Positions 33,923 through 44,004 of a DNA stretch of 64,000 nucleotides are shown one piece after another (within the stretch, counting starts at the first letter, position 1; each line of letters opens with the position of its first letter). This DNA comes from Enterobacter asburiae. Lineage in GTDB: Bacteria; Pseudomonadota; Gammaproteobacteria; Enterobacterales; Enterobacteriaceae. The stretch lies in assembly GCA_011754535.1 (NCBI GenBank), contig JAAQVN010000001.1, positions 2,604,001 through 2,668,000 of the forward strand. The letters are read 5' to 3'. A model generated the notes under the pieces. The model was not told where the DNA came from and did not search any database. It was given only the letters and a program-made list of their open reading frames with translations. The translations under genes and the position numbers were made by a program.

Positions 33923-34636
33923 ATGGCAACCACCCGACCGAGAGCGGAACGCGGCGCCTTTCCGCCGGGCGCTGAGCAATATGGCCGCTCGTTTTTAGGC
34001 GCATCGCTGATCTGGTTCCCCGCCCCTGACGCAGACCGCGACAGCGGCTTGATTCTTGCCGGCACACACGGGGACGAGAACTCCTCCATCGTGACGCTTT
34101 CCTGCGCGCTGCGGACGCTGACGCCTTCATTGCGACGTCATCATGTGATTCTGGCGGTAAATCCGGACGGCTGTCAGCTGGGGCTTCGCGCCAATGCGCG
34201 AGGCGTTGACTTAAACCGTAATTTTCCGGCAGCAAACTGGCGCGCCGGGGAAACGGTGTATCGCTGGAACAGCTCCGCCGAGGAGCGTGATGTGGTTCTG
34301 CTGACGGGAGATAAGCCAGGCTCAGAGCCGGAAACCCAGGCGCTGTGCCAGCTAATCCATAAGATCCACCCCGCGTGGGTGGTCTCCTTCCACGATCCGC
34401 TGGCCTGCATTGAAGATCCGCGCCACTCTGAGCTCGGCGCGTGGCTGGCAGACGCGTTCGCCCTGCCGCTCGTGACCAGCGTGGGCTATGAAACGCCAGG
34501 CTCATTCGGTAGCTGGTGCGCCGATTTGAGCCTGCCCTGTATTACCGCTGAATTCCCGGCAATCTCGTCCGATGAAGCCAGCGAAAAATACTTAAAAGCC
34601 ATGGTGGAGCTTTTGCGCTGGCAGCCTCAGAGATGA
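33923..34636 (+). CDS. mpaA: murein peptide amidase A MpaA
   Basis: A zinc carboxypeptidase of the M14 fold, 237 residues from the ATG at 33923, which follows AGGA and begins MATTRPRAERGAFPPG as in E. coli (242 residues). Ligands and catalytic residues are visible: GTHGDE, the DLNRNFPA arginine region, FHDP and TAEFP. It splits the gamma-D-Glu-DAP bond of the murein tripeptide, releasing L-Ala-D-Glu for YcjG. Its last ten bases overlap ycjG on the other strand. Confidence 0.95.
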   Translation: MATTRPRAERGAFPPGAEQYGRSFLGASLIWFPAPDADRDSGLILAGTHGDENSSIVTLSCALRTLTPSLRRHHVILAVNPDGCQLGLRANARGVDLNRNFPAANWRAGETVYRWNSSAEERDVVLLTGDKPGSEPETQALCQLIHKIHPAWVVSFHDPLACIEDPRHSELGAWLADAFALPLVTSVGYETPGSFGSWCADLSLPCITAEFPAISSDEASEKYLKAMVELLRWQPQR

Positions 34637-35592
34637 AGCACGCCGCTGGTAAAATGGAGCGCGGGTGATACGTCAACCGCCAGCCACGTCGGGCCGTCCA
34701 GATCGGCGAAACGGACCTGATTGACCAGCGGTAGCGCCGCGCCGATCGCCCGGGACGTACAGAGCATACAGCCCAGCATCAGCGAAAAACCCTGCGCCCG
34801 GGCTTCTTCCGCCAGGGCCAGCGCCTCCGTCAGCCCGCCGGTCTTGTCGAGCTTAATATTGACCATCTCGTAGCGGCCCTGCAGCTCGCTCAAACTCGCG
34901 CGGGTGTGGCAGCTTTCATCCGCACAAACGGGTAACGGATGGATAAAATTCTTCAGCGCCGCATCCTCTTTTGCTGGCAGAGGCTGCTCCAGCATGGCCA
35001 CCCCCAGGTCGGCCAGCAGCTGACAGCGGGCAGCCAGCCCTTCCGGATGCCATGATTCATTGGCATCAACAATTAGCGTGGCTGCGGGTACCGCCGCGCG
35101 AATGGCGACCATTCGCTCGCTAATCAGACGATCGTCGAGCTTCACCTTCAGCAGCCGGGCCCCGGCGTCATAAAGCGCTTTTGCGCTGGCGGCCATCTGT
35201 TCCGGCTCGCCAATCACTACCGTTTGTGCGGTAGCCACCGATTCCGGTAGCGCCACGCCCAGCAATGCTGTCAGCGATTGTTGCTGCTTCGCCGCCTCCA
35301 GGCTCCAGAGCGCGCTATCAATAGCGTTGCGTGCGGCACCGGCGGGCAAACGCTGCTGTAATGCCTCGCGCGTGAGCCCGGTTTGCAGGTCCGGCACCAG
35401 CGTCATGATATGCGCCATCACCGACGCGAGGCTTTCTCCATAGCGCGGGTAAGGCGTGCACTCCCCTACGCCTTTAAAACCGTCCTCTTCGATTTCAACG
35501 ACCACCACGCTGGCTTCGCTTCGGCTGCCGCGAGAGATCACAAACGGGGTATGCAATGGCCAGGCTTCTTCATAGACCTTAACGCTTCTCAT
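34627..35592 (-). CDS. ycjG: L-Ala-D/L-Glu epimerase
   Basis: An enolase-superfamily enzyme of 321 residues from the second of two ATG codons (35592), the E. coli length. The muconate-lactonising-type active site is seen: KVK near 150, metal ligands in DANESW, LEQPL and CADES, and the second base in NIKLDKTGG near 250. It converts L-Ala-D-Glu to L-Ala-L-Glu, the step after MpaA in murein peptide recycling. Convergent overlap with mpaA is ten bases. Confidence 0.95.
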   Translation of the reverse strand: MRSVKVYEEAWPLHTPFVISRGSRSEASVVVVEIEEDGFKGVGECTPYPRYGESLASVMAHIMTLVPDLQTGLTREALQQRLPAGAARNAIDSALWSLEAAKQQQSLTALLGVALPESVATAQTVVIGEPEQMAASAKALYDAGARLLKVKLDDRLISERMVAIRAAVPAATLIVDANESWHPEGLAARCQLLADLGVAMLEQPLPAKEDAALKNFIHPLPVCADESCHTRASLSELQGRYEMVNIKLDKTGGLTEALALAEEARAQGFSLMLGCMLCTSRAIGAALPLVNQVRFADLDGPTWLAVDVSPALHFTSGVLHL

Positions 35593-35699
35593 CACTGACT
35601 CCTTGCGGCCCGAAAAGGCGAAAAATTTGGTTTGCCGTGTTATCCGCGGATGGCATACACTAGCCCCGACGTTAACTATATGTAAACAGGAAGATATCT

Positions 35700-36206
35700 A
35701 TGTCACAACTCGTTCATTTCCAGGGCAACCCGGTTGCTGTTGCAGGTTCCATTCCGCAGGCTGGCAGCAAAGCGCAGGCTTTTACTCTGGTGGCTAAAGA
35801 TCTGTCTGACGTCACACTGGCTCAGTTTGCGGGTAAACGCAAAGTGCTGAACATTTTCCCGAGCATAGATACCGGGGTTTGCGCCGCATCCGTGCGTAAG
35901 TTCAACCAGCTGGCAACTGAAATGGACAACACCGTTGTGCTGTGCATTTCTGCTGACCTGCCGTTCGCCCAGTCTCGCTTCTGCGGCGCTGAAGGCCTGA
36001 GCAACGTTATCACTCTCTCCACCCTGCGCAGCCCGGATTTCCTCGAAAATTACGGCGTCAGCATCGCCGAAGGCCCTCTGAAAGGTCTGGCAGCACGCGC
36101 GGTACTGGTTCTTGATGAAAACGACACTGTCGTCTTCAGCGAACTGGTTAATGAAATCACTACCGAGCCGGATTACACCGCCGCGCTGGACAAGCTGAAA
36201 GCATAA
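35700..36206 (+). CDS. tpx: thiol peroxidase Tpx
   Basis: The 168-residue product equals E. coli Tpx. Peroxidatic Cys-61 lies in [12 protein letters not shown], resolving Cys-95 in SRFCGAEG, and Cys-82 is present. It reduces alkyl hydroperoxides with thioredoxin. A well-formed terminator follows. Divergent from ycjG with 107 bases between. Confidence 0.97.
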   Translation: MSQLVHFQGNPVAVAGSIPQAGSKAQAFTLVAKDLSDVTLAQFAGKRKVLNIFPSIDTGVCAASVRKFNQLATEMDNTVVLCISADLPFAQSRFCGAEGLSNVITLSTLRSPDFLENYGVSIAEGPLKGLAARAVLVLDENDTVVFSELVNEITTEPDYTAALDKLKA

Positions 36207-36236
36207 TCATTACTTAGCATTTTATACCGCTTTTTC

Positions 36237-36262
36237 AAAACCTCGCTATGGCGGGGTTTTTT
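36237..36262 (+). terminator. rho-independent terminator of tpx
   Basis: AAAACCTCGC-TATG-GCGGGGTTTT with one T-G pair, followed by TT, 30 bases after tpx. Confidence 0.8.
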
Positions 36263-36481
36263 ATTAATCGCCAGCTGAATCGTTAAAGCAACAATCAGTT
36301 CGGATCACAATATTTATGCAAAATAGCGTTGAGAATTCAGCGATAAAGCGGTCAAACTCGCAAATCAATCGTTAAATATCCCTGTATTCACCCTCAGTGA
36401 GGCACATCACATTTCCCTCATCGGCAAAACATTAGATTTGCTTACGATGTTAAATAATCGTTTCAGCAAAAAGGGATAAAT

Positions 36482-37690
36482 ATGAAAATAAAACTGGCTT
36501 TAACGCTCCTTTCGGTACTGGTTTCGGGCCATGCCGCAGCTAAAACCTGGGTGCTGACAAGCGCTGAAAGCAGCGTGGAAAAAGGAAACTGGAAGATTTC
36601 CAGCGATGAGCTGAAAATTAACGATCGAACGTTCAGCATTGAGCAAAAAGTGTTGCACGGCGGCAGGCAGGAAGGCAGTAAAGTTATCGTCATCAGCAGT
36701 AAAAATGGCCTGACCATCACCTTAAGCCCGACGCGCGGGATGAACCTTCTGCATGTTGAAGGATTTGGCACCAGACTGGGCTGGAACTCGCCCGTTAAGG
36801 AGGTCGTTAACCCGGCGTATATTAATCTGGAAAGCCGAAACGGGCTTGGCTGGCTGGAAGGTTTCAACGAGATGATGGTCCGCTGTGGCTACGAATGGAC
36901 TGGGCACCCGGTCACCGCTGACGGCCAGATTTACACCCTGCACGGTAAGGCAGGCAACACCCCGGCCTCTCAGGTGGAGGTAGAAATTGCGGATGCTGCC
37001 CCGCATGAAATTCGTATTCGCGGTCTCATCAAAGAAAGCACGTTTAAAAAAGCGGATCTGCAAACTATGACCGAACTGCGTTACGTTCCGGGAACCAACC
37101 AGTTCAGCCTGCATGACGTTCTGACAAACCATGCCGATTACCCTCATGATTACCAAATCATCTATCACAGCAACTTCGGGGCACCAGTCCTCGAAGAAGG
37201 CGCGCGCTTCCTTGCCCCCGCGGCAAGCGTAAGCCCGTTCAATGATTACGCGAAAGCGGGCGTTAACGACTGGCAAACCTACGCCGGGCCGACAAAAGGC
37301 TTTGATGAGATGGTCTTTAATATCAAACCGCTCGCCGACAGCAACCACGAAACCCTCGCAGCGGTGGTGAATAAAGCCGGTGACAAAGGCGCATCGATTC
37401 AGTTTGATACCCGCCAGCTCCCGGTGCTGACCCTGTGGAAAAATACCGATACGCCAAAACAGGGCTATGTCACGGGGATTGAGCCGGGCACCAGCTACGC
37501 CTACCCCGTCACCATTGAACGCGAGCAGAAGCGGGTTAAGCAGCTGTCACCAGGGGCCAGCGCTCAGTTTGATCTGACCTATACCCTGCTACACAGCTCG
37601 CAGCAGGTGAAAGATGTCGAAAGCAGGATTGCGTCGATTCAGGGAGAGACAAAAACAGAAATCGTAACCACACCGCTGGCAAAGGAATAA
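36482..37690 (+). CDS. periplasmic DUF4432 (aldose-epimerase-like fold) protein
   Basis: The 402-residue product has a signal peptide (cut after AAA near residue 20) and a DUF4432 beta-sandwich with the typical RGMNLLHVEG near 75, NGLGWLEGFNEMMVRCG and YHSNFGAPVLEEGARF segments. DUF4432 members resemble galactose mutarotase and some are cytosolic; this one is exported. The start follows AAAAAGGGATAA. It is absent between tpx and tyrR in E. coli K-12. Substrate is likely a carbohydrate, by fold only. Confidence 0.75.
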   Translation: MKIKLALTLLSVLVSGHAAAKTWVLTSAESSVEKGNWKISSDELKINDRTFSIEQKVLHGGRQEGSKVIVISSKNGLTITLSPTRGMNLLHVEGFGTRLGWNSPVKEVVNPAYINLESRNGLGWLEGFNEMMVRCGYEWTGHPVTADGQIYTLHGKAGNTPASQVEVEIADAAPHEIRIRGLIKESTFKKADLQTMTELRYVPGTNQFSLHDVLTNHADYPHDYQIIYHSNFGAPVLEEGARFLAPAASVSPFNDYAKAGVNDWQTYAGPTKGFDEMVFNIKPLADSNHETLAAVVNKAGDKGASIQFDTRQLPVLTLWKNTDTPKQGYVTGIEPGTSYAYPVTIEREQKRVKQLSPGASAQFDLTYTLLHSSQQVKDVESRIASIQGETKTEIVTTPLAKE

Positions 37691-37699
37691 CCATCAAAA

Positions 37700-37719
37700 A
37701 AGCCTCTTTACAGAGGCTT
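37700..37719. terminator. bidirectional terminator between the DUF4432 gene and tyrR
   Basis: AAGCCTCT-TTAC-AGAGGCTT flanked by A and T runs on both sides, between two convergent genes. Confidence 0.85.
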
Positions 37720-37723
37720 TTTG

Positions 37724-39265
37724 TTATTCGTCACCTTTCTTATGATTTAACCCATACTCACGAAGCTTATTCGCAATCGCGGTATGCGAGACGCCAAGAC
37801 GTTTTGCCAGCTTTCGGGTGCTGGGATAGCTGCGGTACAGCTGCGTAAGCACGGAGCGCTCAAAGCGGCTGGTGATATCATCCAGCGAGCCTTCCATCGC
37901 CTCTTCGCCTACCGACACTGTCCCGGCGTCGTAATCCGGCAACAGGATATCCTGGGGGCGCAGTTCATAGCCTTCCAGCTGGGTCAGCGCACGATAAACG
38001 GCGTTTTTAAGCTGACGGATGTTGCCCGGCCAGCCGTAGCGCATGAGCACCGTGCCGAGATCGGCAGACAGCTTCGGACGCGGAACCCCCTGCTCGTCGG
38101 CAAAGCGGGCCACAAACAGCTCCGTTAGCGGCATGATGTCCTGCGGACAGTCGCGCAGCGGCGGAATGTTCAGCGTCAGGACGTTAAGGCGGTAATAGAG
38201 ATCCTCACGGAAGATCCCCTTTTGCACCAGCTCCACCAGGTTTTTCTGGGTGGCGCAGATAACGCGCACGTCCACATGCACTTCGTGATCCTCTCCGACG
38301 CGGCGGAAGGTCCCGTCGTTCAGGAAGCGCAGCAGTTTGGCCTGCATACGCGGCGACATTTCGCCGATTTCATCCAGCAGCACGGAGCCGCCGTTGGCCT
38401 GCTCGAAGAACCCTTTCTTGCCTTCCGGCGCGTGACCAAACAGCTCGCTTTCAACAGCATCTTCCGGAATCGAGGCACAGTTAAGTGCCAGATACGGTTT
38501 TGCCGCACGCGGGCTTGCCAGGTGCACGGCGTGCGCCAGCAGATCTTTCCCGGTACCGGTATCGCCGGTAATCAGCAGCGGCGCGGTCAGGCTGGCAAGC
38601 TTGCGCGCCTGGTCAACCACATGGCGCATTTTCGGGCTGACGGCAATAATCTGGCTGAACGCGCCGACATCCTGGCTGGAGAGGTTTTGCAGCTGGCGAC
38701 CCATGCGCAGCGTCGAGCGCAGCATGATCACCGAACCGGTCAATACGCGGGTGTCTCCTTCCCCTTTCAGATAGACCGGGGTGATCTCCATCAGGAAATT
38801 CTGCCCGTTTATCACCACGTGCTCGCTATGCGTATTCTGCGGATTGCTGTCCAGCCAGCGCTGGAAGTTAAAACCGGGGATCAGCTGCGCGGCGTGGTGA
38901 TTGCTGAGCTTCTCCTGGCTCTGCGCGAAAAGCTGGCAGCTCGCGTGGTTAACGCGCTCGACTTTACTTTTCAGATCCAGAGAGAGGAACGGCTCAGGCA
39001 TCGCTTCAAGCAGCGCGCTCAGGGCGAGGTGCTCACGTTCGGAGGGCATCCAGGGGATGGTGCGTACATCCGTAACGCCAGCGATACGGCGGATTTCCGC
39101 CATCAGGCTGCTGAAGGTGTTAAATTCAATTTCGGCAAAATTGAGGTAAATTCGCCCGACAGGATCGATCTCAATGCCACGTAAATCAATGCTACGTAAA
39201 ACAAGAAGATCGAGTAACTCGCGGGTCAGACCGAGACGGTCTTCACAGAAGACTTCAAGACGCAT
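37724..39265 (-). CDS. tyrR: transcriptional regulator TyrR
   Basis: The 513-residue product equals E. coli TyrR: N-terminal ACT domain (1-75), PAS domain (80-190), AAA+ domain with GDTGTGKDLL Walker A near 234 and DEIGEM Walker B, and a Fis-type helix-turn-helix at the end (TRKLAKRLGVSHTAIANKL). The GAFTGA loop that contacts sigma-54 is replaced by HAPEGKKGF, as known for TyrR, which works with sigma-70. It controls aromatic amino acid synthesis and uptake in response to tyrosine and phenylalanine. Confidence 0.97.
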   Translation of the reverse strand: MRLEVFCEDRLGLTRELLDLLVLRSIDLRGIEIDPVGRIYLNFAEIEFNTFSSLMAEIRRIAGVTDVRTIPWMPSEREHLALSALLEAMPEPFLSLDLKSKVERVNHASCQLFAQSQEKLSNHHAAQLIPGFNFQRWLDSNPQNTHSEHVVINGQNFLMEITPVYLKGEGDTRVLTGSVIMLRSTLRMGRQLQNLSSQDVGAFSQIIAVSPKMRHVVDQARKLASLTAPLLITGDTGTGKDLLAHAVHLASPRAAKPYLALNCASIPEDAVESELFGHAPEGKKGFFEQANGGSVLLDEIGEMSPRMQAKLLRFLNDGTFRRVGEDHEVHVDVRVICATQKNLVELVQKGIFREDLYYRLNVLTLNIPPLRDCPQDIMPLTELFVARFADEQGVPRPKLSADLGTVLMRYGWPGNIRQLKNAVYRALTQLEGYELRPQDILLPDYDAGTVSVGEEAMEGSLDDITSRFERSVLTQLYRSYPSTRKLAKRLGVSHTAIANKLREYGLNHKKGDE

Positions 39266-39377
39266 GGGAAATTCACCGTTTTAAGCCAATAACCTTAAAA
39301 TGATATGTCAGAACACGGTGAACCGGAAGATGGCTGTCAACAAATATTGACAGCCAGCACGATTAATGAACAACGCC

Positions 39378-40430
39378 TCACGGAGCCGGCTTTTTATTGA
39401 GCGTATCTTTCAGCTGACCGATCAGCTCTCGCCTGAAATCCCCCAGCCGCGGCTTATCGCCATCAATCCACGGCAGCGGTCGGCACACCTCCATCGCTTT
39501 GATACCCAAACGCGCCGTCAGTAAGCCCGCGCCAATGCCCTGAGCGGCACGGGCGGAGAGACGCGCCGCCAGATCCTGCGACATCCAGTCCATTCCCACT
39601 TCGCGCACCAGCTCGCTCGCGCCCGCAAAGGCGATATTGAGCAGGACCAGTTTGAACAGCCTGAGCCGGCTGTAGTAACCCAGCTCAATGCCGTAAAGGT
39701 TCGCGATACGGTTGATGAGGCGCAGGTTACGCCAGGCGATAAAGGCCATATCCACCAGCGCCAGCGGGCTGACGGCAATCATCAGCGTAGACTCCGCCGC
39801 CGAGCGGCTAATCTCGCGTCGCGCCTGCGCATCCAGTACCGGCTGAACCATATGGGAATAGAGCGTGACCACCTCCCGGTCATTCTGGGTTTCATGGATG
39901 GCGGCATACCAGCGCTGAAGCGCCGGATGTGACTGATCGATACCGGCCTGGCTGGCCAGTTTTTCGCAGAAGGCGCGGCCTTTGCCGGTGCCGTGGCTGT
40001 GGAGAAGATCCCGCGCTTCATCACGCTCGTGCGCGCGCTGTCGCAAACGCCAGAGGCGGCGCCACTCGGTGGCAACCGACCCGATACCTGCCCCCACGAT
40101 GAGCGCGCCCGCGGCACAACCGCCCAGCGCGACCCAATCCTGGGTTTGCCAGGCGTTCATCGCCCACTGCACGCCCTGCCCGACCACGCTGACGCCAAAC
40201 AGCGCAAGACCGGCGGTGACCATCTTGCGCCACAGGCTGCGTTTCGGGCGCAGAGCGGCTTCCACGACCGCCTCCGCCGGACCTTCCTCAACGGCGGTAT
40301 CGTCCGGCAGCGCCGGGGCAAAGTTCTCCGCCTGCGCGCCGCTGAACGTCTGCGCCGTTTTAAAGGCGTCCTGACGATCAGGTTCAAGCGTTCCGGTAAA
40401 GTCTATGCGCGGTTTTAACGGTTCCGTCAT
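39378..40430 (-). CDS. ycjF: YcjF, DUF697/UPF0283 inner-membrane protein
   Basis: The 350-residue product has two membrane helices near residues 70-90 and 100-120 and a C-terminal UPF0283 domain ([34 protein letters not shown]). Its ATG overlaps the end of ycjX by four bases, so the two are translationally coupled. E. coli ycjX-ycjF are heat-shock genes next to the psp region. Molecular role unknown; it may act with the YcjX GTPase-like protein. Confidence 0.92.
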   Translation of the reverse strand: MTEPLKPRIDFTGTLEPDRQDAFKTAQTFSGAQAENFAPALPDDTAVEEGPAEAVVEAALRPKRSLWRKMVTAGLALFGVSVVGQGVQWAMNAWQTQDWVALGGCAAGALIVGAGIGSVATEWRRLWRLRQRAHERDEARDLLHSHGTGKGRAFCEKLASQAGIDQSHPALQRWYAAIHETQNDREVVTLYSHMVQPVLDAQARREISRSAAESTLMIAVSPLALVDMAFIAWRNLRLINRIANLYGIELGYYSRLRLFKLVLLNIAFAGASELVREVGMDWMSQDLAARLSARAAQGIGAGLLTARLGIKAMEVCRPLPWIDGDKPRLGDFRRELIGQLKDTLNKKPAP

Positions 40431-41824
40431 CGCAATTTATCTCCAATCAAAAACTCCAGCGCCGCATCCAGACGGATGTGCGGTAACGGCCGATCGACGC
40501 TCATGGTCTGAGGGCGGAAGGCTTCAAACTGGAAGCCCTGGCTCTGCCAGAAGGTCTGGCCCGGCAGCCGCGCGGGGACTTCGCCGGGATAGACCGTAAG
40601 CGGCTCGCCGTCACTGAGCCGATTCCCGCGTAATGCCGGTATTTTCTCGCCGTTAAGGTCAATCAGGCCGCTTTGCGTCGCCTGCACCGATGCGAGCCCG
40701 AGGCAATCCATACTGATGCCTTCAAACGCGGCGTTTTGCCAGGCGTCCTGCACCAGTTGTTGCAGCAGAGAAACCATGTTGGCGTGCTGATCGACCGTAA
40801 CGTGATCGGCTTTTGTGGCTGCAAACAGCAGCTTGTCGATCACCGGTGAGAACAGACGACGGAACAGCGTCCGCTGCCCGTAGTGGAAACTCTGCATCAG
40901 TTGCGTCAGCGCGAGGCGCATATCGTTAAATGCCTGCGGCCCGCTGTTGAGCGGCTGCAGGCAATCCACCAGCACAATCTGGCGGTCGAAACGTAAAAAG
41001 TGGTTTTTATAAAAACCTTTGACCACCTTTTCACAGTAGTAATTGTAACGCTCGCGTAGCATTCCGGCGTTCGTGTGTTTGTCTGCCTGCGCCAGCTTCG
41101 ACTCGCCTGCGCCGTCCACGTCCGGCCACGGGAAGAACTGCAGCGCGGGCGCGCCTGCTAAATCACCCGGCAAGACAAAACGGCCCGGCTGGATAAAGTG
41201 CAGCCCTTCCTGTTTGCACTGATGCAGATAGGCCGTCCAGGCTTCAGCAATGGTCGCCAGACGGTTTTCATCCGCAGGCGCCAGCGGATCCAGGCCTTCG
41301 CACAGCTGTCGCCACTTCGTCGACCACTCTGCGCGTTGCCCCTGCAACAAGCCTGTCATCTGACGAGACCAGCTGAGGTAGTCCTGCCCCAGCATCGGCA
41401 GGTCGAGCAGCCATTCGCCAGGATAATCGACGATTTCCAGATACAGGGTGGAGGTATCCTTAAAGTGACGTATCAGCGATTCATTAGAGCGAAAGCGCAG
41501 CGCAAGGCGAATTTCACTGACGCCTCGCGTCGGCGTCGGCCACGCGGGCGGATCGCCGTAAAGCTGCGCCAGCCCTTCGTCATAGGTAAAACGCGGTATG
41601 CCAAAATCACGCTGAGGGACGCGCTTAACGCCCAGCAGACGCTCTTCCCGCACGGCGCTGAGCAACGGCAGGCGCGCGCCGGCGTGCAGGTTCAGCAACT
41701 GGTTTACCATTGCGGTGATGAACGCCGTCTTACCGCTGCGGCTCAGGCCGGTGACAGCCAGACGCAGATGTCGATCAACGCCGCGGTTCACCAGTGAGTT
41801 GAATTCGTTCTTAAATCGCTTCAT
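40427..41824 (-). CDS. ycjX: YcjX, DUF463 P-loop ATPase/GTPase-like protein
   Basis: Starting at the ATG at 41824 the product has 465 residues, as in E. coli. A P-loop [14 protein letters not shown] lies near residue 22, and [13 protein letters not shown] near 140 looks like a switch-II region. The DUF463 family is a Ras-like NTPase group that is stress-induced. It forms an operon with ycjF (four-base overlap) and is divergent from ycjW. Confidence 0.93.
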   Translation of the reverse strand: MKRFKNEFNSLVNRGVDRHLRLAVTGLSRSGKTAFITAMVNQLLNLHAGARLPLLSAVREERLLGVKRVPQRDFGIPRFTYDEGLAQLYGDPPAWPTPTRGVSEIRLALRFRSNESLIRHFKDTSTLYLEIVDYPGEWLLDLPMLGQDYLSWSRQMTGLLQGQRAEWSTKWRQLCEGLDPLAPADENRLATIAEAWTAYLHQCKQEGLHFIQPGRFVLPGDLAGAPALQFFPWPDVDGAGESKLAQADKHTNAGMLRERYNYYCEKVVKGFYKNHFLRFDRQIVLVDCLQPLNSGPQAFNDMRLALTQLMQSFHYGQRTLFRRLFSPVIDKLLFAATKADHVTVDQHANMVSLLQQLVQDAWQNAAFEGISMDCLGLASVQATQSGLIDLNGEKIPALRGNRLSDGEPLTVYPGEVPARLPGQTFWQSQGFQFEAFRPQTMSVDRPLPHIRLDAALEFLIGDKLR

Positions 41825-41979
41825 CGCCATCCTTCATTGCCCGGAAGCCTGGAATGTATGGCTTCAGAATACAATAAATGGGGGCAGATCGTTGATTATC
41901 AATTCTTATTTATTGCTATTGCCGTTTTCTCTCCAGTAAGATGAACCACATTGCTGTCAGTCCGGAGTGAGTAAGGTGT

Positions 41980-42990
41980 ATGTCACCCACCATCTATGAT
42001 ATCGCACGGGTTGCGGGCGTATCGAAATCAACCGTTTCCCGAGTTCTGAATAAACAAACGAATATTTCCCCTGAAGCGCGAGACAAAGTGCTGAAGGCGA
42101 TAGACGAATTAAATTATCAGCCCAACAAACTGGCCCGCGCCCTGACCTCTTCTGGCTTCGATGCCATTATGGTTATTTCGACCCGCTCGACCAAAACCAC
42201 AGCCGGTAACCCTTTTTTCTCCGACGTTCTTCATGCCATTACGGCAAAAGCGGAAGAAGAAGGATTCGACGTTATTTTACAAACCTCGAAAAGCAGTGAG
42301 GACGATCTGCAGAAGTGCGTAGGGAAAATAAAGCAGAAGATGATCAAAGGGATCATCATGCTGAGTTCACCGGCAAACGAATCTTTTTTCACCACGCTGG
42401 ACGAATACGGTGTGCCCGTAGTGGTTATTGGGAAAGTAGAAGGTAAGTTCCAGAATATTTATTCTGTTGATACGGACAATTTCCACGACAGCGCTATTTT
42501 GGTCGATTCGTTTATTAAACATGGACGAACAAAAATTGCCTGTCTGCATGCCCCGCTCGATTATCACGTTTCTATCGATCGCCTTGCTGGCTATAAATCC
42601 AGCCTTGAGAAGCAGGGTATCGCCATTAACCCGGATTGGGTCATTGATGGCGGATATACCCATGAAAGCGCGCTTCAGGCAGCCTGCAAATTACTCTCGT
42701 CCGATAACCCGCCCAATGCCGTTTTTGCCACAGACAGCATGAAATTGCTGGGTCTTTATCGGGCAGCGGATGGGTTAAATCTGATGGTTCCCGAGCAGGT
42801 TGCCATGGCAGGATACAGCGATCCGATGCTGTCTCTCGTATTAACTCCTGCTCCCGGTGGGTTTGATATCCCGACGAGAAAGCTCGGCGAAGAGAGCTGC
42901 AACGTGTTATTTAAGCGTATTGCGGGTAAACCTGCGCCGCATAAGGTATTGGTTGAAACGCATTTTTCGAATGCAGCGTCCTTGCGCTAA
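41980..42990 (+). CDS. ycjW: LacI-family regulator YcjW
   Basis: The 336-residue product (E. coli 332) begins with a LacI helix-turn-helix ([20 protein letters not shown]) and hinge ([10 protein letters not shown]), followed by a sugar-binding core. It should repress the adjacent ycjM-V/ompG cluster, which makes and breaks kojibiose-type sugars in E. coli. Candidate operators at 45779 and 55725 have LacI symmetry. Convergent with ompG; a strong hairpin separates them. Confidence 0.93.
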   Translation: MSPTIYDIARVAGVSKSTVSRVLNKQTNISPEARDKVLKAIDELNYQPNKLARALTSSGFDAIMVISTRSTKTTAGNPFFSDVLHAITAKAEEEGFDVILQTSKSSEDDLQKCVGKIKQKMIKGIIMLSSPANESFFTTLDEYGVPVVVIGKVEGKFQNIYSVDTDNFHDSAILVDSFIKHGRTKIACLHAPLDYHVSIDRLAGYKSSLEKQGIAINPDWVIDGGYTHESALQAACKLLSSDNPPNAVFATDSMKLLGLYRAADGLNLMVPEQVAMAGYSDPMLSLVLTPAPGGFDIPTRKLGEESCNVLFKRIAGKPAPHKVLVETHFSNAASLR

Positions 42991-42992
42991 AA

Positions 42993-43014
42993 ACCAGGGG
43001 CAATCGCCCCTGGT
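42993..43014. terminator. bidirectional terminator between ycjW and ompG
   Basis: ACCAGGGGC-AATC-GCCCCTGGT, nine-base perfect stem just past the ycjW stop and between convergent genes. Confidence 0.75.
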
Positions 43015-43023
43015 AAAACGTTA

Positions 43024-43938
43024 TCAGAACGCGTAGTTTACGCCGACACCCGCATAGTGGAAGCGATCGCTCTCACCTTCATCGTGGTTTTCCCATTCGT
43101 AGGCATATTCCAGCGTCATGGATAAACCGTTGTTAAAATCATAGGCGTACAGCATACCCAGACGGTTGAAATCATGCCCTTCACGCGCTGGATCGTCCTG
43201 CCAGTCCCAGTTTGACCAGCGATCGAGACCCAGTCGGGTATAAGGCGTTAACGTCGTCTGGCCTAACGAAATCGGCAGATAGGCACGAATTTCCTGGGTA
43301 GAAAACTCGCCGTTATTGCGCGAGCTGTCCATATTGAAGCCGCGCTCTAAATAGTAATTCACCTTGGCGGAGACGGTTTCATTAATAGTCCAGGTAAAGC
43401 CCGTTTCAGTCTCGACGCGGCTGTCAGAATAACCGGTTTTTTCCAGATCGTTGGCAAACTGGTACATGGCAAACCAGCCGCCAAAGCGCCAGTCGTCGGT
43501 TAATTTAATATCCCAGTCAGGCTGAACTTTGTAGCGCTGCATATTAGCGCTGCCGTCTTTGGCACCGTGCTCATCTTTAAAGTGATAACCATAATTGCGG
43601 AAGCCACCGGTCAGACCGAAAGTAAAATCATCGGTGCCGATAAAGCGATAGCGTAATTCAAATTCCGGGCGATCGAAATAGGTACCACGCGTCATGCTGC
43701 TATAATCAACCGGTCCTTCCTGATACATTGCCAAAGAGATCGTCCAGGCATCCCATGTTGCATTAAACCACACGGAAGGTTCATATAATCCATCTTTATC
43801 GTCGCCCTGACCTTCGACGTTTTCAATTTCATACATGGCACCGATATTAAACGCCCACTGCTTTGCGGATTCTGTTGCTTGCGCGCAGCTAACCCCTGCG
43901 CACAGAACGAGCGCAGCACTTCTTAGTAGAGTACTCAT
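43024..43938 (-). CDS. ompG: outer membrane porin OmpG
   Basis: The 304-residue product (E. coli 301) has a signal peptide cut after AQA near 21 and alternating aromatic beta strands, ending in GVNYAF with terminal phenylalanine. OmpG is a monomeric 14-strand porin with a wide, pH-gated pore. In this cluster it would let oligosaccharides enter for the ycjNOP(V) transporter. A terminator stands 27 bases upstream of its start, so ompG may be made only by read-through or from a short promoter of its own. Confidence 0.92.
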   Translation of the reverse strand: MSTLLRSAALVLCAGVSCAQATESAKQWAFNIGAMYEIENVEGQGDDKDGLYEPSVWFNATWDAWTISLAMYQEGPVDYSSMTRGTYFDRPEFELRYRFIGTDDFTFGLTGGFRNYGYHFKDEHGAKDGSANMQRYKVQPDWDIKLTDDWRFGGWFAMYQFANDLEKTGYSDSRVETETGFTWTINETVSAKVNYYLERGFNMDSSRNNGEFSTQEIRAYLPISLGQTTLTPYTRLGLDRWSNWDWQDDPAREGHDFNRLGMLYAYDFNNGLSMTLEYAYEWENHDEGESDRFHYAGVGVNYAF

Positions 43939-43965
43939 TAAATATTCCCTTTATAATTAACAAAC

Positions 43966-43992
43966 AAAAAAACCGGAAATTTGCATTTCCGG
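43966..43992 (-). terminator. rho-independent terminator between ycjV and ompG
   Basis: On the minus strand CCGGAAAT-GCAA-ATTTCCGG followed by seven T residues. It lies just after ycjV and inside what would otherwise be one operon. Confidence 0.85.
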
Positions 43993-44004
43993 CAAACACC
44001 TTTC

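Noticed and set aside
38222-39184. 320-codon open frame antisense to tyrR
   Set aside because: It lies wholly inside tyrR on the other strand, has no family features and reflects GC-rich codon bias.
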